A stretch of DNA of 7,430 nt. It comes from Porphyromonadaceae bacterium. Lineage in GTDB: Bacteria > Bacteroidota > Bacteroidia > Bacteroidales > Dysgonomonadaceae. The stretch covers positions 1 through 7,430 of the forward strand of contig JALHIE010000100.1 of assembly GCA_022840285.1 (NCBI GenBank), written 5' to 3'. The notes under the pieces are model-generated. The model worked only from the letters and a program-made list of their open reading frames with translations. It did not search any database and was not told the DNA's origin. Below are positions 1-6,554 of this stretch, piece by piece (position 1 is the stretch's first letter; each line of letters begins with the position of its first letter). A program made the position numbers and the translations under genes.

Positions 1-8
1 TAACTTTG
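1..8 (+). promoter_or_regulatory. Bacteroidetes-type -7 promoter element for the rplM operon
   Basis: The octamer TAACTTTG fits the TAnnTTTG -7 consensus used by the primary sigma factor of Bacteroidetes, and it is followed by GCAG. Transcription would be expected to start a few bases downstream, near position 14, leaving a leader of about 130 nt before rplM. The matching -33 TTTG element would lie outside the window, so the promoter cannot be confirmed in full. Its position ahead of a ribosomal operon supports the call. Confidence 0.55.
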
Positions 9-13
9 CAGTC

Positions 14-143
14 CGATTATTAAAATTTATTACTTAAAAGTTTGATTTATAGCTTTTTATTTGCCATTTAGTCCCTTAGCCAGACAAAACGGGGAGCGAA
101 AATCAGGACTTAATTTTATTAAACGATTTAAAAACAAGAAAAA
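14..143 (+). promoter_or_regulatory. AT-rich 5' leader of rplM, possible r-protein leader
   Basis: About 130 nt separate the presumed transcription start from the rplM start codon and hold no credible ORF. A short hairpin is possible between AGTCC (70-74) and GGACT (106-110). It competes with a TCCC (72-75)/GGGA (92-95) pairing, and both cannot form fully at once. A long leader ahead of rplM is compatible with autoregulation by L13 or S9, but the pairing seen is short, so this is only a suggestion. There is no strong Shine-Dalgarno site before the start, only an A-rich stretch, which is usual in Bacteroidetes. Confidence 0.3.
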
Positions 144-599
144 GTGAATACTTTAAGTTATAAAACCATTTCCGTAAACAAAGAAACGGCTCAGAAAGAA
201 TGGGTTTTGGTTGATGCGAGCGGCCAGTCGTTAGGACGTATCGGTTCTAAGGTGGCAAAATTATTGAGAGGCAAGTACAAACCAAGCTTTACTCCGCACG
301 TAGATTGTGGCGATAACGTGATTATCTTGAACGCCGACAAAGTTGAACTCACGGGTAATAAATGGACAGACAGGGTTTACTATCGTCACTCGGGCTATCC
401 CGGCGGTCAAAAGGTATCCACTCCTGCCGAACTGATGAAGAAAAGTCCAGACAGACTTTTCCGCAAGGTGATAAAAGGGATGTTACCGAAGAACAAACTC
501 GGCGATGCCATTCTGAACAATCTTTACGTGTATGCCGGAAACGAACATCCGCATCAAGCTCAAAAACCGAAACAAATAGATATTAATACACTCAAATAA
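144..599 (+). CDS. rplM: 50S ribosomal protein L13 (uL13)
   Basis: This encodes L13, an early-assembly protein of the large ribosomal subunit that binds 23S rRNA. The 151-residue product has the usual Bacteroidetes length and runs without gaps against the family as I remember it. Visible landmarks are LSYKTIS near the N-terminus, the LLRGKYKP and FTPHVDCGDNV core (about residues 40-60), VELTGNKW (about 68-75), the GYPGG turn and the conserved MLPKNKLG signature (about 113-120). The start is GTG at 144, chosen because LSYKTIS lies immediately behind it as in homologues and no in-frame ATG lies nearby. The stop at 597-599 is only 4 nt before rpsI, so the two genes are surely cotranscribed and probably translationally coupled. 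No damage is seen, in contrast to its downstream partner. Confidence 0.96.
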   Translation: MNTLSYKTISVNKETAQKEWVLVDASGQSLGRIGSKVAKLLRGKYKPSFTPHVDCGDNVIILNADKVELTGNKWTDRVYYRHSGYPGGQKVSTPAELMKKSPDRLFRKVIKGMLPKNKLGDAILNNLYVYAGNEHPHQAQKPKQIDINTLK

Positions 600-603
600 T
601 AAG

Positions 604-937
604 ATGGACGTAATAAATTCAATTGGAAGACGTCAACAAACGCGAACTTGAAAATTATTTTCCCTCCTCCATTCTGCAGTTCATCGTAAAACAACCGTTG
701 AACAAGCTCAACGTGACTGAAAAATACGACATCAAGATCAACCTGCAGGGCGGTGGATACAAAGGGCAATCGGAAGCAGCCAGACTGGCTATCGCACGTG
801 CGCTGGTGAAGTTAAACCCCGAAGACAAACCGGCGTTAAGAGCCGAAGGCTTTATGACCCGTGATCCTCGCGTTGTTGAACGTAAGAAACCGGGCCGTCC
901 TGGAGCAAGGAAGAGATTCCAGTTCTCAAAACGTTAA
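604..937 (+). pseudogene. rpsI: 30S ribosomal protein S9 (uS9), internal deletion and frameshift
   Basis: S9 contacts the head of the small subunit, and its C-terminal tail reaches the P-site tRNA. The gene begins correctly with ATG at 604 and reads MDVINSIGRR (604-633), the normal S9 N-terminus, but that frame hits TGA at 649-651. The rest of S9 continues in another frame from about 632: VNKRELENYFPSS, then GGGYKGQSEAARLAIARALV, the MTRDPR motif, and the perfect C-terminus PGRPGARKRFQFSKR ending at 935-937. Between GRR and VNKREL homologues have a conserved stretch of about 17 residues (the KxAVARVYV...GKIT region) that is absent here. So the lesion is a deletion of roughly 50 nt that also shifts frame, not a single indel. 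Near 632-634 the junction could carry a few bases of microhomology. As written no intact S9 can be made. Because S9 is normally essential and the remainder is pristine, an assembly error is a serious alternative. Confidence 0.9.
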
Positions 938-944
938 TTTTTGG

Positions 945-1082
945 ATATATTCACCGGGCTTTTGCCGGAAAGATATATAAGAACCGTGCAAACCGGTTCC
1001 ACTTAGTGACGTTTAGTATCTAAATCGTAAGGACATTACCGGAAATAATCTCTTCGGTGATTTACCTTACGGTTCGACTAAG
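945..1082 (+). ncRNA. structured leader RNA upstream of rpsB-tsf (candidate S2 autoregulatory element)
   Basis: The 182-nt gap between rpsI and rpsB has no gene but holds consecutive RNA stems. Hairpin one pairs ATATAT (945-950) with ATATAT (973-978) and CCGGgC (954-959) with GCCGG (964-968) around a TTTT loop. Hairpin two pairs GAACCG (981-986) with CGGTTC (994-999). The third structure is long. CTTAGT (1002-1007) pairs with ACTAAG (1077-1082), enclosing AATCGTAAGG (1023-1032) with CCTTACGGTT (1065-1074, one G-T pair), and inside that ATTACCGGA (1035-1043) with TTCGGTGAT (1053-1061, two G-T pairs) around a 9-nt loop. No U-tract follows any stem, so these are not simple terminators. Placement directly before rpsB suggests S2-dependent feedback control of rpsB-tsf as known in other bacteria, but the specific ligand is inferred. 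Confidence 0.6.
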
Positions 1083-1119
1083 AAAAAGAAGGTAAACGAA
1101 TAAAAAAACAACACAAACA

Positions 1120-1893
1120 ATGGCAAAATTAGAATTTGACCAACTACTTGAGGCCGGAGCACACTTCGGCCACTTGAAAAGGAAATGGAATCCGGCAATG
1201 TCTCCCTACATTTTTATGGAGCGTAACGGTATTCACATTATCGACCTTTACAAAACAATTGCAAAAACCGAAGAAGCCGCGGCACAAAGCATCAATATGC
1301 CTTACGTTATTGAGCGTTGGCCCGGCGGCATGCTTACCAACTTCCCCACTATCCGCAAGGCAGTGAAGAAAATGAGTAACATTGACAAAATGATCAAGGA
1401 CGGAACGTTTGACACGTTGTCGAAACGTGAAAAACTGCAAATCACCCGTCAGCGCGCTAAACTCGAAAAAATGCTCGGCTCGATTCAAGACCTGACCCGT
1501 CTGCCTTCCGCCCTTTTCGTTGTTGACGTGATGAAAGAACAGATTGCAGTGAAAGAGGCCAACAAACTTGGCATTCCCGTATTCGGCATTGTTGACACCA
1601 ACTCCGATCCGAACGACATTGATTTTGTAATTCCCGCGAACGACGATGCAGCAAAAGCTGTGGACATGATCCTCGGATATCTTTGTGAAGCAATAAAAGA
1701 AGGCCTGGATGAACGCAAGATTGAAAAAGCCGATGCCAGCGCAGCAGAAGACCAGGAAGAGGAAGGAGCAGCACCGCGCAGGGAAAGAAAATCGAAAATA
1801 GCCAAGAGAGAGCGCGTTAAGAAAGAGGACAAAGATGCCATCAATGCATCTGTGGTAAGCAAATACGCTAAAGATGCGGATGTTGAAGAGTAA
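1120..1893 (+). CDS. rpsB: 30S ribosomal protein S2 (uS2), with an apparent in-frame internal deletion
   Basis: S2 is a late-assembly protein of the small subunit that helps recruit S1-type functions and sits near the anti-Shine-Dalgarno region. The 257-residue product begins with the canonical FDQLLEAGAHFGHLKRKWNP and contains YIFMERNGIHIIDLYKTIAK, VIERWPGGMLTNFPTIRK, LTRLPSALFVVDV and GIPVFGIVDTNSDP, followed by a charged, low-conservation C-terminal tail (about residues 200-257). The odd point is at residues 52-57 (about 1273-1290). EEAAA is followed at once by QSINMPYV, whereas homologues have about 29 residues here, including the conserved ILFVATKKQAK strand and helix. Reading frame is kept, so a shortened protein could be made, but a core strand of the S2 fold would be missing. 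The ATG at 1120 is in an A-rich context without a Shine-Dalgarno site. Identity is certain; functionality is doubtful. Confidence 0.93.
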   Translation: MAKLEFDQLLEAGAHFGHLKRKWNPAMSPYIFMERNGIHIIDLYKTIAKTEEAAAQSINMPYVIERWPGGMLTNFPTIRKAVKKMSNIDKMIKDGTFDTLSKREKLQITRQRAKLEKMLGSIQDLTRLPSALFVVDVMKEQIAVKEANKLGIPVFGIVDTNSDPNDIDFVIPANDDAAKAVDMILGYLCEAIKEGLDERKIEKADASAAEDQEEEGAAPRRERKSKIAKRERVKKEDKDAINASVVSKYAKDADVEE

Positions 1894-1894
1894 T

Positions 1895-1973
1895 GCAGAC
1901 AACAGACATTGAGATGTTTCAATGTCCCAACGTCTGAAATCTGCCAGCGAAACGGCCTGAGGTCTGTTCGCTG
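1895..1973 (+). promoter_or_regulatory. two stem-loops in the rpsB-tsf spacer
   Basis: The 118-nt spacer between rpsB and tsf contains two good hairpins. The first pairs GACATTGA (1905-1912) with TCAATGTC (1919-1926) around a 6-nt loop, enclosed by GCAGA (1895-1899) with TCTGC (1940-1944). The second pairs CAGCGAA (1945-1951) with TTCGCTG (1967-1973), with an inner GGCC/GGTC stem closing on a TGA loop. Neither is followed by a T-tract. They may tune the S2 to EF-Ts ratio through partial termination, RNA processing or mRNA stability. That role is inferred; only the base pairing is seen. Confidence 0.5.
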
Positions 1974-2011
1974 AAATATAAAAATAAAACAACTTAAAAA
2001 AACATAGAAAT

Positions 2012-2833
2012 ATGGCAGTTACAATGGCAGAAATCCAACATTTACGCAAAATGACTGGAGCGGGAATGATGGATTGTAAAAATGCACTAAATGAAGCAAA
2101 CGGCGACTTTGACAAAGCAGTAGAGATCATCCGCAAAAAGGGACAGGCAGTTGCCGCCAAACGCGAAGATCGCGAAGCGAGCGAAGGATGCGTGCTTGCA
2201 AAAACACAAGGAAACTATGCCGCAGTGGTAGCGTTGAAATGCGAAACCGACTTTGTTGCTAAAAATGAAGAATTCATCGCATTGACTCAACAGATACTGG
2301 ATGCGGCTATCGATCATAAACCCGACTCATTGGAAGATTTGCTGAACATCCAACTTCCCAACGGAACCGTTTCACAGTTAATTATGGATAAGATCGGCGC
2401 TACCGGGGAAAAAATGGAACTGGGTTATTTTGAACACATCTCCGCACCATCGGTGGTTTCCTATATCCACATGGGTAATAAACTGGCTACTGTTGTTGGA
2501 TTTAACAAGGAAGAAGTGGCTGAAAACGTGGCAAAGGACGTGGCAATGCAGGTAGCGGCAATGAATCCGATTTCGGTTACACCCGATACCATTCCTTCGG
2601 AAGTCAAAGAAAAGGAACTGGAAATTGCTCGTGAAAAAGCACGCGAAGCCGGAAAACCGGAAAACCTGTTAGACAGAATCGCTGAAGGTGCTTTGCAAAA
2701 ATTCTACAAAGAATCTACCTTGTTGCAACAAGAGTACGTTAAGGATAACAAGATGAATATCGAGCAATTCCTTAAACAAAACGATAAAGAACTAACAGTC
2801 ACCACATTCAAACGAGTATCGTTGAATGTGTAA
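2012..2833 (+). CDS. tsf: translation elongation factor Ts
   Basis: EF-Ts is the cytoplasmic guanine-nucleotide exchange factor that releases GDP from EF-Tu. The 273-residue product is of normal length and intact. It shows an N-terminal UBA-like domain with the first family signature LRKMTGAGMMDCKNAL (residues 11-26), then RKKGQAVAAKREDREASEG, the second signature with the TDFVAKNEEF motif (79-88) whose Asp and Phe insert near the EF-Tu magnesium site, a dimerisation core with VAMQVAAMNP, and a C-terminal KPENLLDRIAEGALQKFY segment. The ATG at 2012 gives the usual MAVTMAEI start. The pairing with rpsB upstream is the near-universal bacterial arrangement. A strong terminator lies 14 nt after the stop, so tsf ends the operon. 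Confidence 0.97.
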   Translation: MAVTMAEIQHLRKMTGAGMMDCKNALNEANGDFDKAVEIIRKKGQAVAAKREDREASEGCVLAKTQGNYAAVVALKCETDFVAKNEEFIALTQQILDAAIDHKPDSLEDLLNIQLPNGTVSQLIMDKIGATGEKMELGYFEHISAPSVVSYIHMGNKLATVVGFNKEEVAENVAKDVAMQVAAMNPISVTPDTIPSEVKEKELEIAREKAREAGKPENLLDRIAEGALQKFYKESTLLQQEYVKDNKMNIEQFLKQNDKELTVTTFKRVSLNV

Positions 2834-2847
2834 CGAAGAGTAATGGT

Positions 2848-2882
2848 AAGGGCGGAACTTCATGTTCCGCCCTTATTTTTTT
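2848..2882 (+). terminator. Rho-independent terminator after tsf
   Basis: A perfect 11-bp stem, AAGGGCGGAAC (2848-2858) with GTTCCGCCCTT (2864-2874), closes a 5-nt TTCAT loop and is followed by ATTTTTTT (2875-2882). This ends the rplM-tsf transcript. The same stem lacks a U-tract in the minus direction, although the convergent minus-strand genes run up to its edge. Confidence 0.93.
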
Positions 2883-2883
2883 G

Positions 2884-3259
2884 CTACAACAGCTTCTCTA
2901 TCTGCTTCTCCAGTTTAATCAGATCTTTGGTAAAGTTGCGTATGCCCTCGGCTAATTTTTCCGTAGCCATGGCATTTTCGTTCATCATCCAGCTTTTTCG
3001 TCAGTGTACCCTCTGTGGTTTCCAGTTCATCGAGCAACTTCGGAGAAATGGTGAGCAGATCGCAGCCTGCCAGTTCACAGATCTCACCAATATTTCGGAA
3101 GCTTGCGCCCATCACTTGAGTTGGATAACCAAATCTCTTGTAATAATTAAAGATCCCGGTCAACGAAACCACACCCGGGTCCTCCACTGCCGGCAGGTCT
3201 TCCACGCCGATATTTTTTTTGTGCCAATCGAGGATCCTTCCCACGAACGGGGAAATTAA
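2884..3259 (-). pseudogene. tal: transaldolase C-terminal remnant, 5'-truncated, with internal deletion and frameshift
   Basis: Transaldolase moves a dihydroxyacetone unit between sugar phosphates in the pentose phosphate pathway. Only the C-terminal part of a TalB-type enzyme is present. It starts abruptly at LISPFVGRILDW (3259 leftward) and continues through the AVEDPGVVSLT region, MGASFRNIGEICELAGCDLLTISPKLL and TEGTLTKKLDD. The final piece, NENAMATEKLAEGIRNF and on to IEKLL, is in a different frame and ends at TAG 2886-2884. About 22-25 residues normally lie between KL and NENAMA and are missing, with the frame change near 2982-2990. The phosphate-binding residues in VGR and ASFR survive. 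The Schiff-base lysine and the first half of the barrel, normally upstream, are gone. The upstream edge lies 32 nt from the mltD stop. It cannot be functional. Confidence 0.88.
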
Positions 3260-3291
3260 ATGTAACAATAAACAACTTGGCGCTAAAGCGC

Positions 3292-4950
3292 TTATTCTGC
3301 TTCTGTTGAAGCATCTGCTTCAACAGAAGCACCATCGACTGTGGTTCCCTCGAGCTGTTGTTTCAGGTAATTGGATATAATACCGGAACTTTCCTTAGCC
3401 GAAGCAGTAGTCTCAGCGGTTTGCTGTATGGGTTGCGACTGTTCAACAGTAACGGTTTTCTTTTTTACAATTAGCTGCTTTCCCACGGAGAGCCGGTCGG
3501 AGCTCAATCCGTTCCAAGATTTCAACTGCGCCACCGTAACGCTGTTTTTCTGAGCGATCTTGCCCAGGTTATCGCCGCTGCGTACCCGATAATATTCATT
3601 CACCGTTTTTGTCACTCCTCCCGGATTTGTGGTTTGTTGGGCAAGCGCAGTTTCGCCTGCCTCCCAGACAGGTGAATCAATAGGCTTTTTCCTGACAATG
3701 AGGCTCTTTCCCGCTGTAATCCGGGTAGATCTCAAGTTGTTCCACGAACGAAGTTGGGAGACACTAACTCCGTTTCTGGAGGCAATTTTAGAGAGGTTAT
3801 CCCCGTTTCTTACCCGATAATAAACATTTTCACTGTTTCCTGAAACCGATGATCCCGATGAAGCCAGGTACCCATCGGTGTTTTCGCGGTGGGTGATGTA
3901 ATCGCTTCTTCGAAAGCTCATTATCTCCTCTTCCTTTTCGAGAAACGCATACACCTTATTGGTAGGCAGGACGAGCGTGTACCGCTGATAGTTACCCGGC
4001 ACCCTGTCTTTTTTAAACTGGGGGTTCCACCGTCGGATATCGCCTAGGGGAATATCCAGCACCTCGGCTATCTGGTTAAAGTGCACCTGATTATTCACAT
4101 GTATGGTATCGAGGGCAGTCATTTCCTGAAATGATTCTATCGGACAGATGTTGTGTTTGTCGTAGAAATTCATGATGTAGTTCGCCGCAATAAATGCAGG
4201 CACATAACCTCGGGTCTCCCGCGGCAGGTTATAGTAGATCTGCCAGTAATCATGTTTGCCACCGCTCCGGGCAATGGCTTTGTTTACATTGCCCGGCCCG
4301 CAGTTGTAAGCTGCAATAACCAGGTTCCAGTCGCCGTAAATAGCATAGAGGTCTTTCAGGTATCTGGCAGCTGCTTCGGTCGATTTATGCGGATCACGTC
4401 GCTCATCAACCAAACTGTTTATCTGAAGTCCGTAACCTTTTCCTGTCCGCAACATAAACTGCCACAAACCTGTCGCTCCAGCCCTCGAAACGGCCACAGG
4501 GTTAAGTGCTGACTCAATTACCGGCAGATACTTCAATTCCAGGGGCAATCCGTGTTTGTCGAGCGCTTCTTCGAACATGGGGAAGTAGTAATTGCCTATG
4601 GTAAGCATATATCCTACCATATCCCGACGGCGATTGGCATACATATCGATGTATTGCCTGACCACCTGGTTGTACGACAATTCCATTTCCGTTGGCATGT
4701 TGTAAAGACGCCGGGAATAGACAGTGTCGTGAAAGATCACATTCGCGCCTTGCCTGCAAGCGTTATCCGATTTTGAAAAATCGATCTGCCACTCGTGCAA
4801 CAACGTAGCCAGGTGTTCGTTCAGGCTTTCGGGCGCAACAATGGAGTCATCCTGAATGTTGTCTTTGTTTGGTTGCGAGCTTCCTTGAGCAGAAACAATG
4901 GGCATACCCATTGTTACACACGAAAACAGGATCAAAAAAATCTTTTTCAT
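3292..4950 (-). CDS. mltD: MltD-like membrane-bound lytic murein transglycosylase with LysM repeats
   Basis: The predicted enzyme cleaves peptidoglycan glycan strands with formation of 1,6-anhydro-MurNAc ends, acting in the periplasm. The 552-residue protein has a signal peptide (about 1-21, hydrophobic core IFLILFSCVTMG, cleavage after VSA). The SLT/GEWL domain covers about residues 115-270. The catalytic glutamate is E146 in LPVIESALNP, and the family motifs SRAGATGLWQFM (155-166) and AAYNCGPGNVNKAI (213-226) are present. A degenerate LysM-like segment lies at about 290-330, and two clear LysM modules at about 377-420 and 453-496, each YYRVRxGDNLxKIA. These bind glycan. The Thr/Ser/Glu-rich tail (500-552) is low-complexity. 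The gene follows DUF5683 by 45 nt in the same direction and is probably the distal functional gene of the parA operon. The protein appears complete. The symbol is by domain architecture. Confidence 0.9.
   Translation of the reverse strand: MKKIFLILFSCVTMGMPIVSAQGSSQPNKDNIQDDSIVAPESLNEHLATLLHEWQIDFSKSDNACRQGANVIFHDTVYSRRLYNMPTEMELSYNQVVRQYIDMYANRRRDMVGYMLTIGNYYFPMFEEALDKHGLPLELKYLPVIESALNPVAVSRAGATGLWQFMLRTGKGYGLQINSLVDERRDPHKSTEAAARYLKDLYAIYGDWNLVIAAYNCGPGNVNKAIARSGGKHDYWQIYYNLPRETRGYVPAFIAANYIMNFYDKHNICPIESFQEMTALDTIHVNNQVHFNQIAEVLDIPLGDIRRWNPQFKKDRVPGNYQRYTLVLPTNKVYAFLEKEEEIMSFRRSDYITHRENTDGYLASSGSSVSGNSENVYYRVRNGDNLSKIASRNGVSVSQLRSWNNLRSTRITAGKSLIVRKKPIDSPVWEAGETALAQQTTNPGGVTKTVNEYYRVRSGDNLGKIAQKNSVTVAQLKSWNGLSSDRLSVGKQLIVKKKTVTVEQSQPIQQTAETTASAKESSGIISNYLKQQLEGTTVDGASVEADASTEAE
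3298..3331. repeat. perfect 15-bp inverted repeat across the 3' end of mltD
   Basis: TGCTTCTGTTGAAGC (3298-3312) and GCTTCAACAGAAGCA (3317-3331) are exact reverse complements separated by ATCT. The repeat lies within the last codons of mltD and encodes the near-duplicated peptide ASVEA-D-ASTEA just before the stop at 3292-3294. In the mltD mRNA it would form a stable stem-loop next to the stop codon. A second short hairpin, GCGCT/AGCGC, lies just after the stop (about 3281-3291). There is no U-tract, so a transcript-end or stability role is a guess. Confidence 0.8.
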
Positions 4951-4995
4951 TCTCTCTTTTTCAGGGAAACCCGCGCAGAGCTTCCGGTTGTAATC

Positions 4996-5640
4996 TTAAA
5001 AACTAAAACTGCATCTAAATCCGTAAGAATCTGCCAGGTAATTTGAATCCGCTTTTTTGAAAATTACCGGCTCCACACGCATAGAAAGATCGGGGCTCAC
5101 ATCAAATTCAAACAACTGTGCATCTACGTAGGCATCCACGATTCCGAGACCATAAAGTGCCACAGTGAGGATTATGCTGAAATCGCGGTAATACCTGAAG
5201 TAATTTTTTCTGTCTTTCAACACTCCCGAGAACCACTGTTTATCAATTGATTCAGGGTTATCCCTGTATTGGTATGGAACTAATCTATGCCAACTGTCTG
5301 TCTGGGGGTTATCATCAAGAATGTCTTTATATCCGCCAAAATAGTCCTGATAATGGCTGTTGTTCCAGGTTATGGCGTATGTCAGACCCACAAACCCGCC
5401 GTAAAGTATGGGTAGTTTCCAGTACTTCCGGTTATATATCTGTCCCAATCCCGGAAAAATAGCCGAATATATTACGGCTTTCTTCGGATCGGGCTTGAAC
5501 GTTTTTTTCCCCGTGACGGTGTCCGGGAGTGAAGCAACCGTAACGGAATCGGGATGCTTTGGAACCGTGTTCTGCTGTGCCGTTAGATGAAAGGCTACAC
5601 TGATGAATATTATGCAAACAATGTTCCGGTATTTCAGCAT
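4996..5640 (-). CDS. DUF5683 domain protein, exported/membrane, unknown function
   Basis: This 214-residue protein matches the DUF5683 family typical of Bacteroidetes, of no established function. It has a signal peptide or N-terminal membrane segment (about 1-21, cleavage near LTAQ) and a short linker. The family core begins DPKKAVIYSAIFPGLGQIYN (51-70), a glycine- and tyrosine-rich stretch, and continues into a hydrophobic segment (about 77-92, LPILYGGFVGLTYAIT). A polar middle carries RYYRDFS (149-155), then a second membrane segment (about 155-170) runs into VDAYVDAQL. The end has the conserved DLSMRVEP (184-191) and a beta-like C-terminus. It starts 5 nt after the parB stop, so the two are tightly coupled, with mltD following. 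The location suggests an envelope role, perhaps with the transglycosylase, but this is inference from neighbours only. Confidence 0.85.
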   Translation of the reverse strand: MLKYRNIVCIIFISVAFHLTAQQNTVPKHPDSVTVASLPDTVTGKKTFKPDPKKAVIYSAIFPGLGQIYNRKYWKLPILYGGFVGLTYAITWNNSHYQDYFGGYKDILDDNPQTDSWHRLVPYQYRDNPESIDKQWFSGVLKDRKNYFRYYRDFSIILTVALYGLGIVDAYVDAQLFEFDVSPDLSMRVEPVIFKKADSNYLADSYGFRCSFSF

Positions 5641-5645
5641 AAACG

Positions 5646-6548
5646 TTACTTCTTTATTGTATCGAACATCGCGATAATTCGTTCCAGATCTTCGGCAGAC
5701 GAAAAGGGGATAGTGATTTTTCCCTTGCCGTATTTATTGCAGTTGAACTGAACATCGGTTTTGAAATAGTTTGAAAGGTGTTGTTTCAATGCAACAAAGT
5801 CATCGGCAAAGGAACTGCCCGGACCCTTCTCCTGATTTTTATCATCTTTCCTTTCTGATTTTCCTTTTAATGGCTTTCCCTCGGTATACTCACGGACAAT
5901 TGTCTCCACGCTCCGAACCGATAATCCGTCTTCCAGTATAAGGTTGTAGAGAGAGAGCTGCGCCACCGGATCGTTCATGGTAACCAAGGCTCGTGCATGT
6001 CCCATGTCAATTTTTTTGTCCTTTACACCCATCTGCACTTCGGCAGGAAGTTTCAGCAACCTCAGGTAGTTGGTGATGGTTGCCCGCTTTTTCCCTACTC
6101 TTTCGCTTAACTGTTCCTGGGTAAGCGCAAGTGAGTCGATAAGGTTCTGATAGGCCAAGGCAATCTCGATGGAATTAAGGTCTTCGCGTTGAATATTTTC
6201 AACCAGTGCCATCTCCATCAATTCGTCGTCATCCGCAGCTTTGATGTATGCAGGAATCGAAGTCAGGCCTGCCATCAACGAAGCTCTGTAACGGCGTTCA
6301 CCGGCAATGATCTGGTAAGAGTCATCGCCCTCACGGCGCAACGTTACCGGCTGAATGAGTCCGATTTTCCGTATGGATACAGCCAGCTCTTCCAGGGAAT
6401 CCTCGTCGAAAACACGCCGCGGCTGGTCGGGATTAGGAAACATCTTCGAAAGTTCTACCTCACTGATGGACGTAGAGCCCTGTGATTCAACTTCACTGAA
6501 AGCAATAAGTGCGTCTAAACCTCTTCCTAATGCGTTTTTTTTACCCAT
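5646..6548 (-). CDS. parB: chromosome partitioning protein ParB (Spo0J/CTP-dependent clamp)
   Basis: ParB binds parS sites, loads as a CTP-dependent sliding clamp, and with ParA segregates the chromosome origin. I choose the ATG at 6548, which gives 300 residues beginning MGKKNALGRGLDALI, the standard ParB N-terminus and ParA-contacting segment. An extra 24 residues upstream, open from 6620, have no family character and overlap the AGATTGA repeats. Domains are the ParB/Srx CTPase domain (about 30-125) with QPRRVF (42-47), GERRYRA (83-89) and ENIQRED (117-123); a central DNA-binding domain with HTH around TQEQLSERVGKKRATITNYL (142-161) and MGHARAL (182-188); a low-complexity linker (about 225-250); and a C-terminal dimerisation domain ending MFDTIKK. 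The gene looks fully intact. It lies 102 nt after parA and 5 nt before the DUF5683 gene. Confidence 0.96.
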   Translation of the reverse strand: MGKKNALGRGLDALIAFSEVESQGSTSISEVELSKMFPNPDQPRRVFDEDSLEELAVSIRKIGLIQPVTLRREGDDSYQIIAGERRYRASLMAGLTSIPAYIKAADDDELMEMALVENIQREDLNSIEIALAYQNLIDSLALTQEQLSERVGKKRATITNYLRLLKLPAEVQMGVKDKKIDMGHARALVTMNDPVAQLSLYNLILEDGLSVRSVETIVREYTEGKPLKGKSERKDDKNQEKGPGSSFADDFVALKQHLSNYFKTDVQFNCNKYGKGKITIPFSSAEDLERIIAMFDTIKK

Positions 6549-6554
6549 AATTAT

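Noticed and set aside
604..937. Programmed ribosomal frameshift in rpsI
   Set aside because: A frameshift would not explain the absence of about 17 conserved residues, and no slippery heptamer is seen at the junction.
938..950. Promoter directly after rpsI (TAATTTTTG)
   Set aside because: The spacing inside the -7 motif is one base too long and no -33 TTTG lies at the right distance in the coding end of rpsI.
1144..2160. 338-codon minus-strand reading frame opposite rpsB and tsf
   Set aside because: It is antisense to two clearly identified genes, is rich in Cys and Phe, and has no recognisable domain; it is a shadow of their codon usage.
2843..3259. 138-codon plus-strand reading frame after tsf
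   Set aside because: It starts inside the tsf terminator and runs antisense to the transaldolase remnant, with no family character of its own.
3281..3291. Intrinsic terminator after mltD
   Set aside because: The GCGCT/AGCGC stem has a loop of only about two bases and no T-run follows on the minus strand.
4910..4926. parS-like sequence TGTTACACACGAAAAC near the mltD start
   Set aside because: It differs from the TGTTnCACGTGAAACA palindrome at four positions, has lost the central CACGTG symmetry and lies in coding sequence for the MltD signal peptide.
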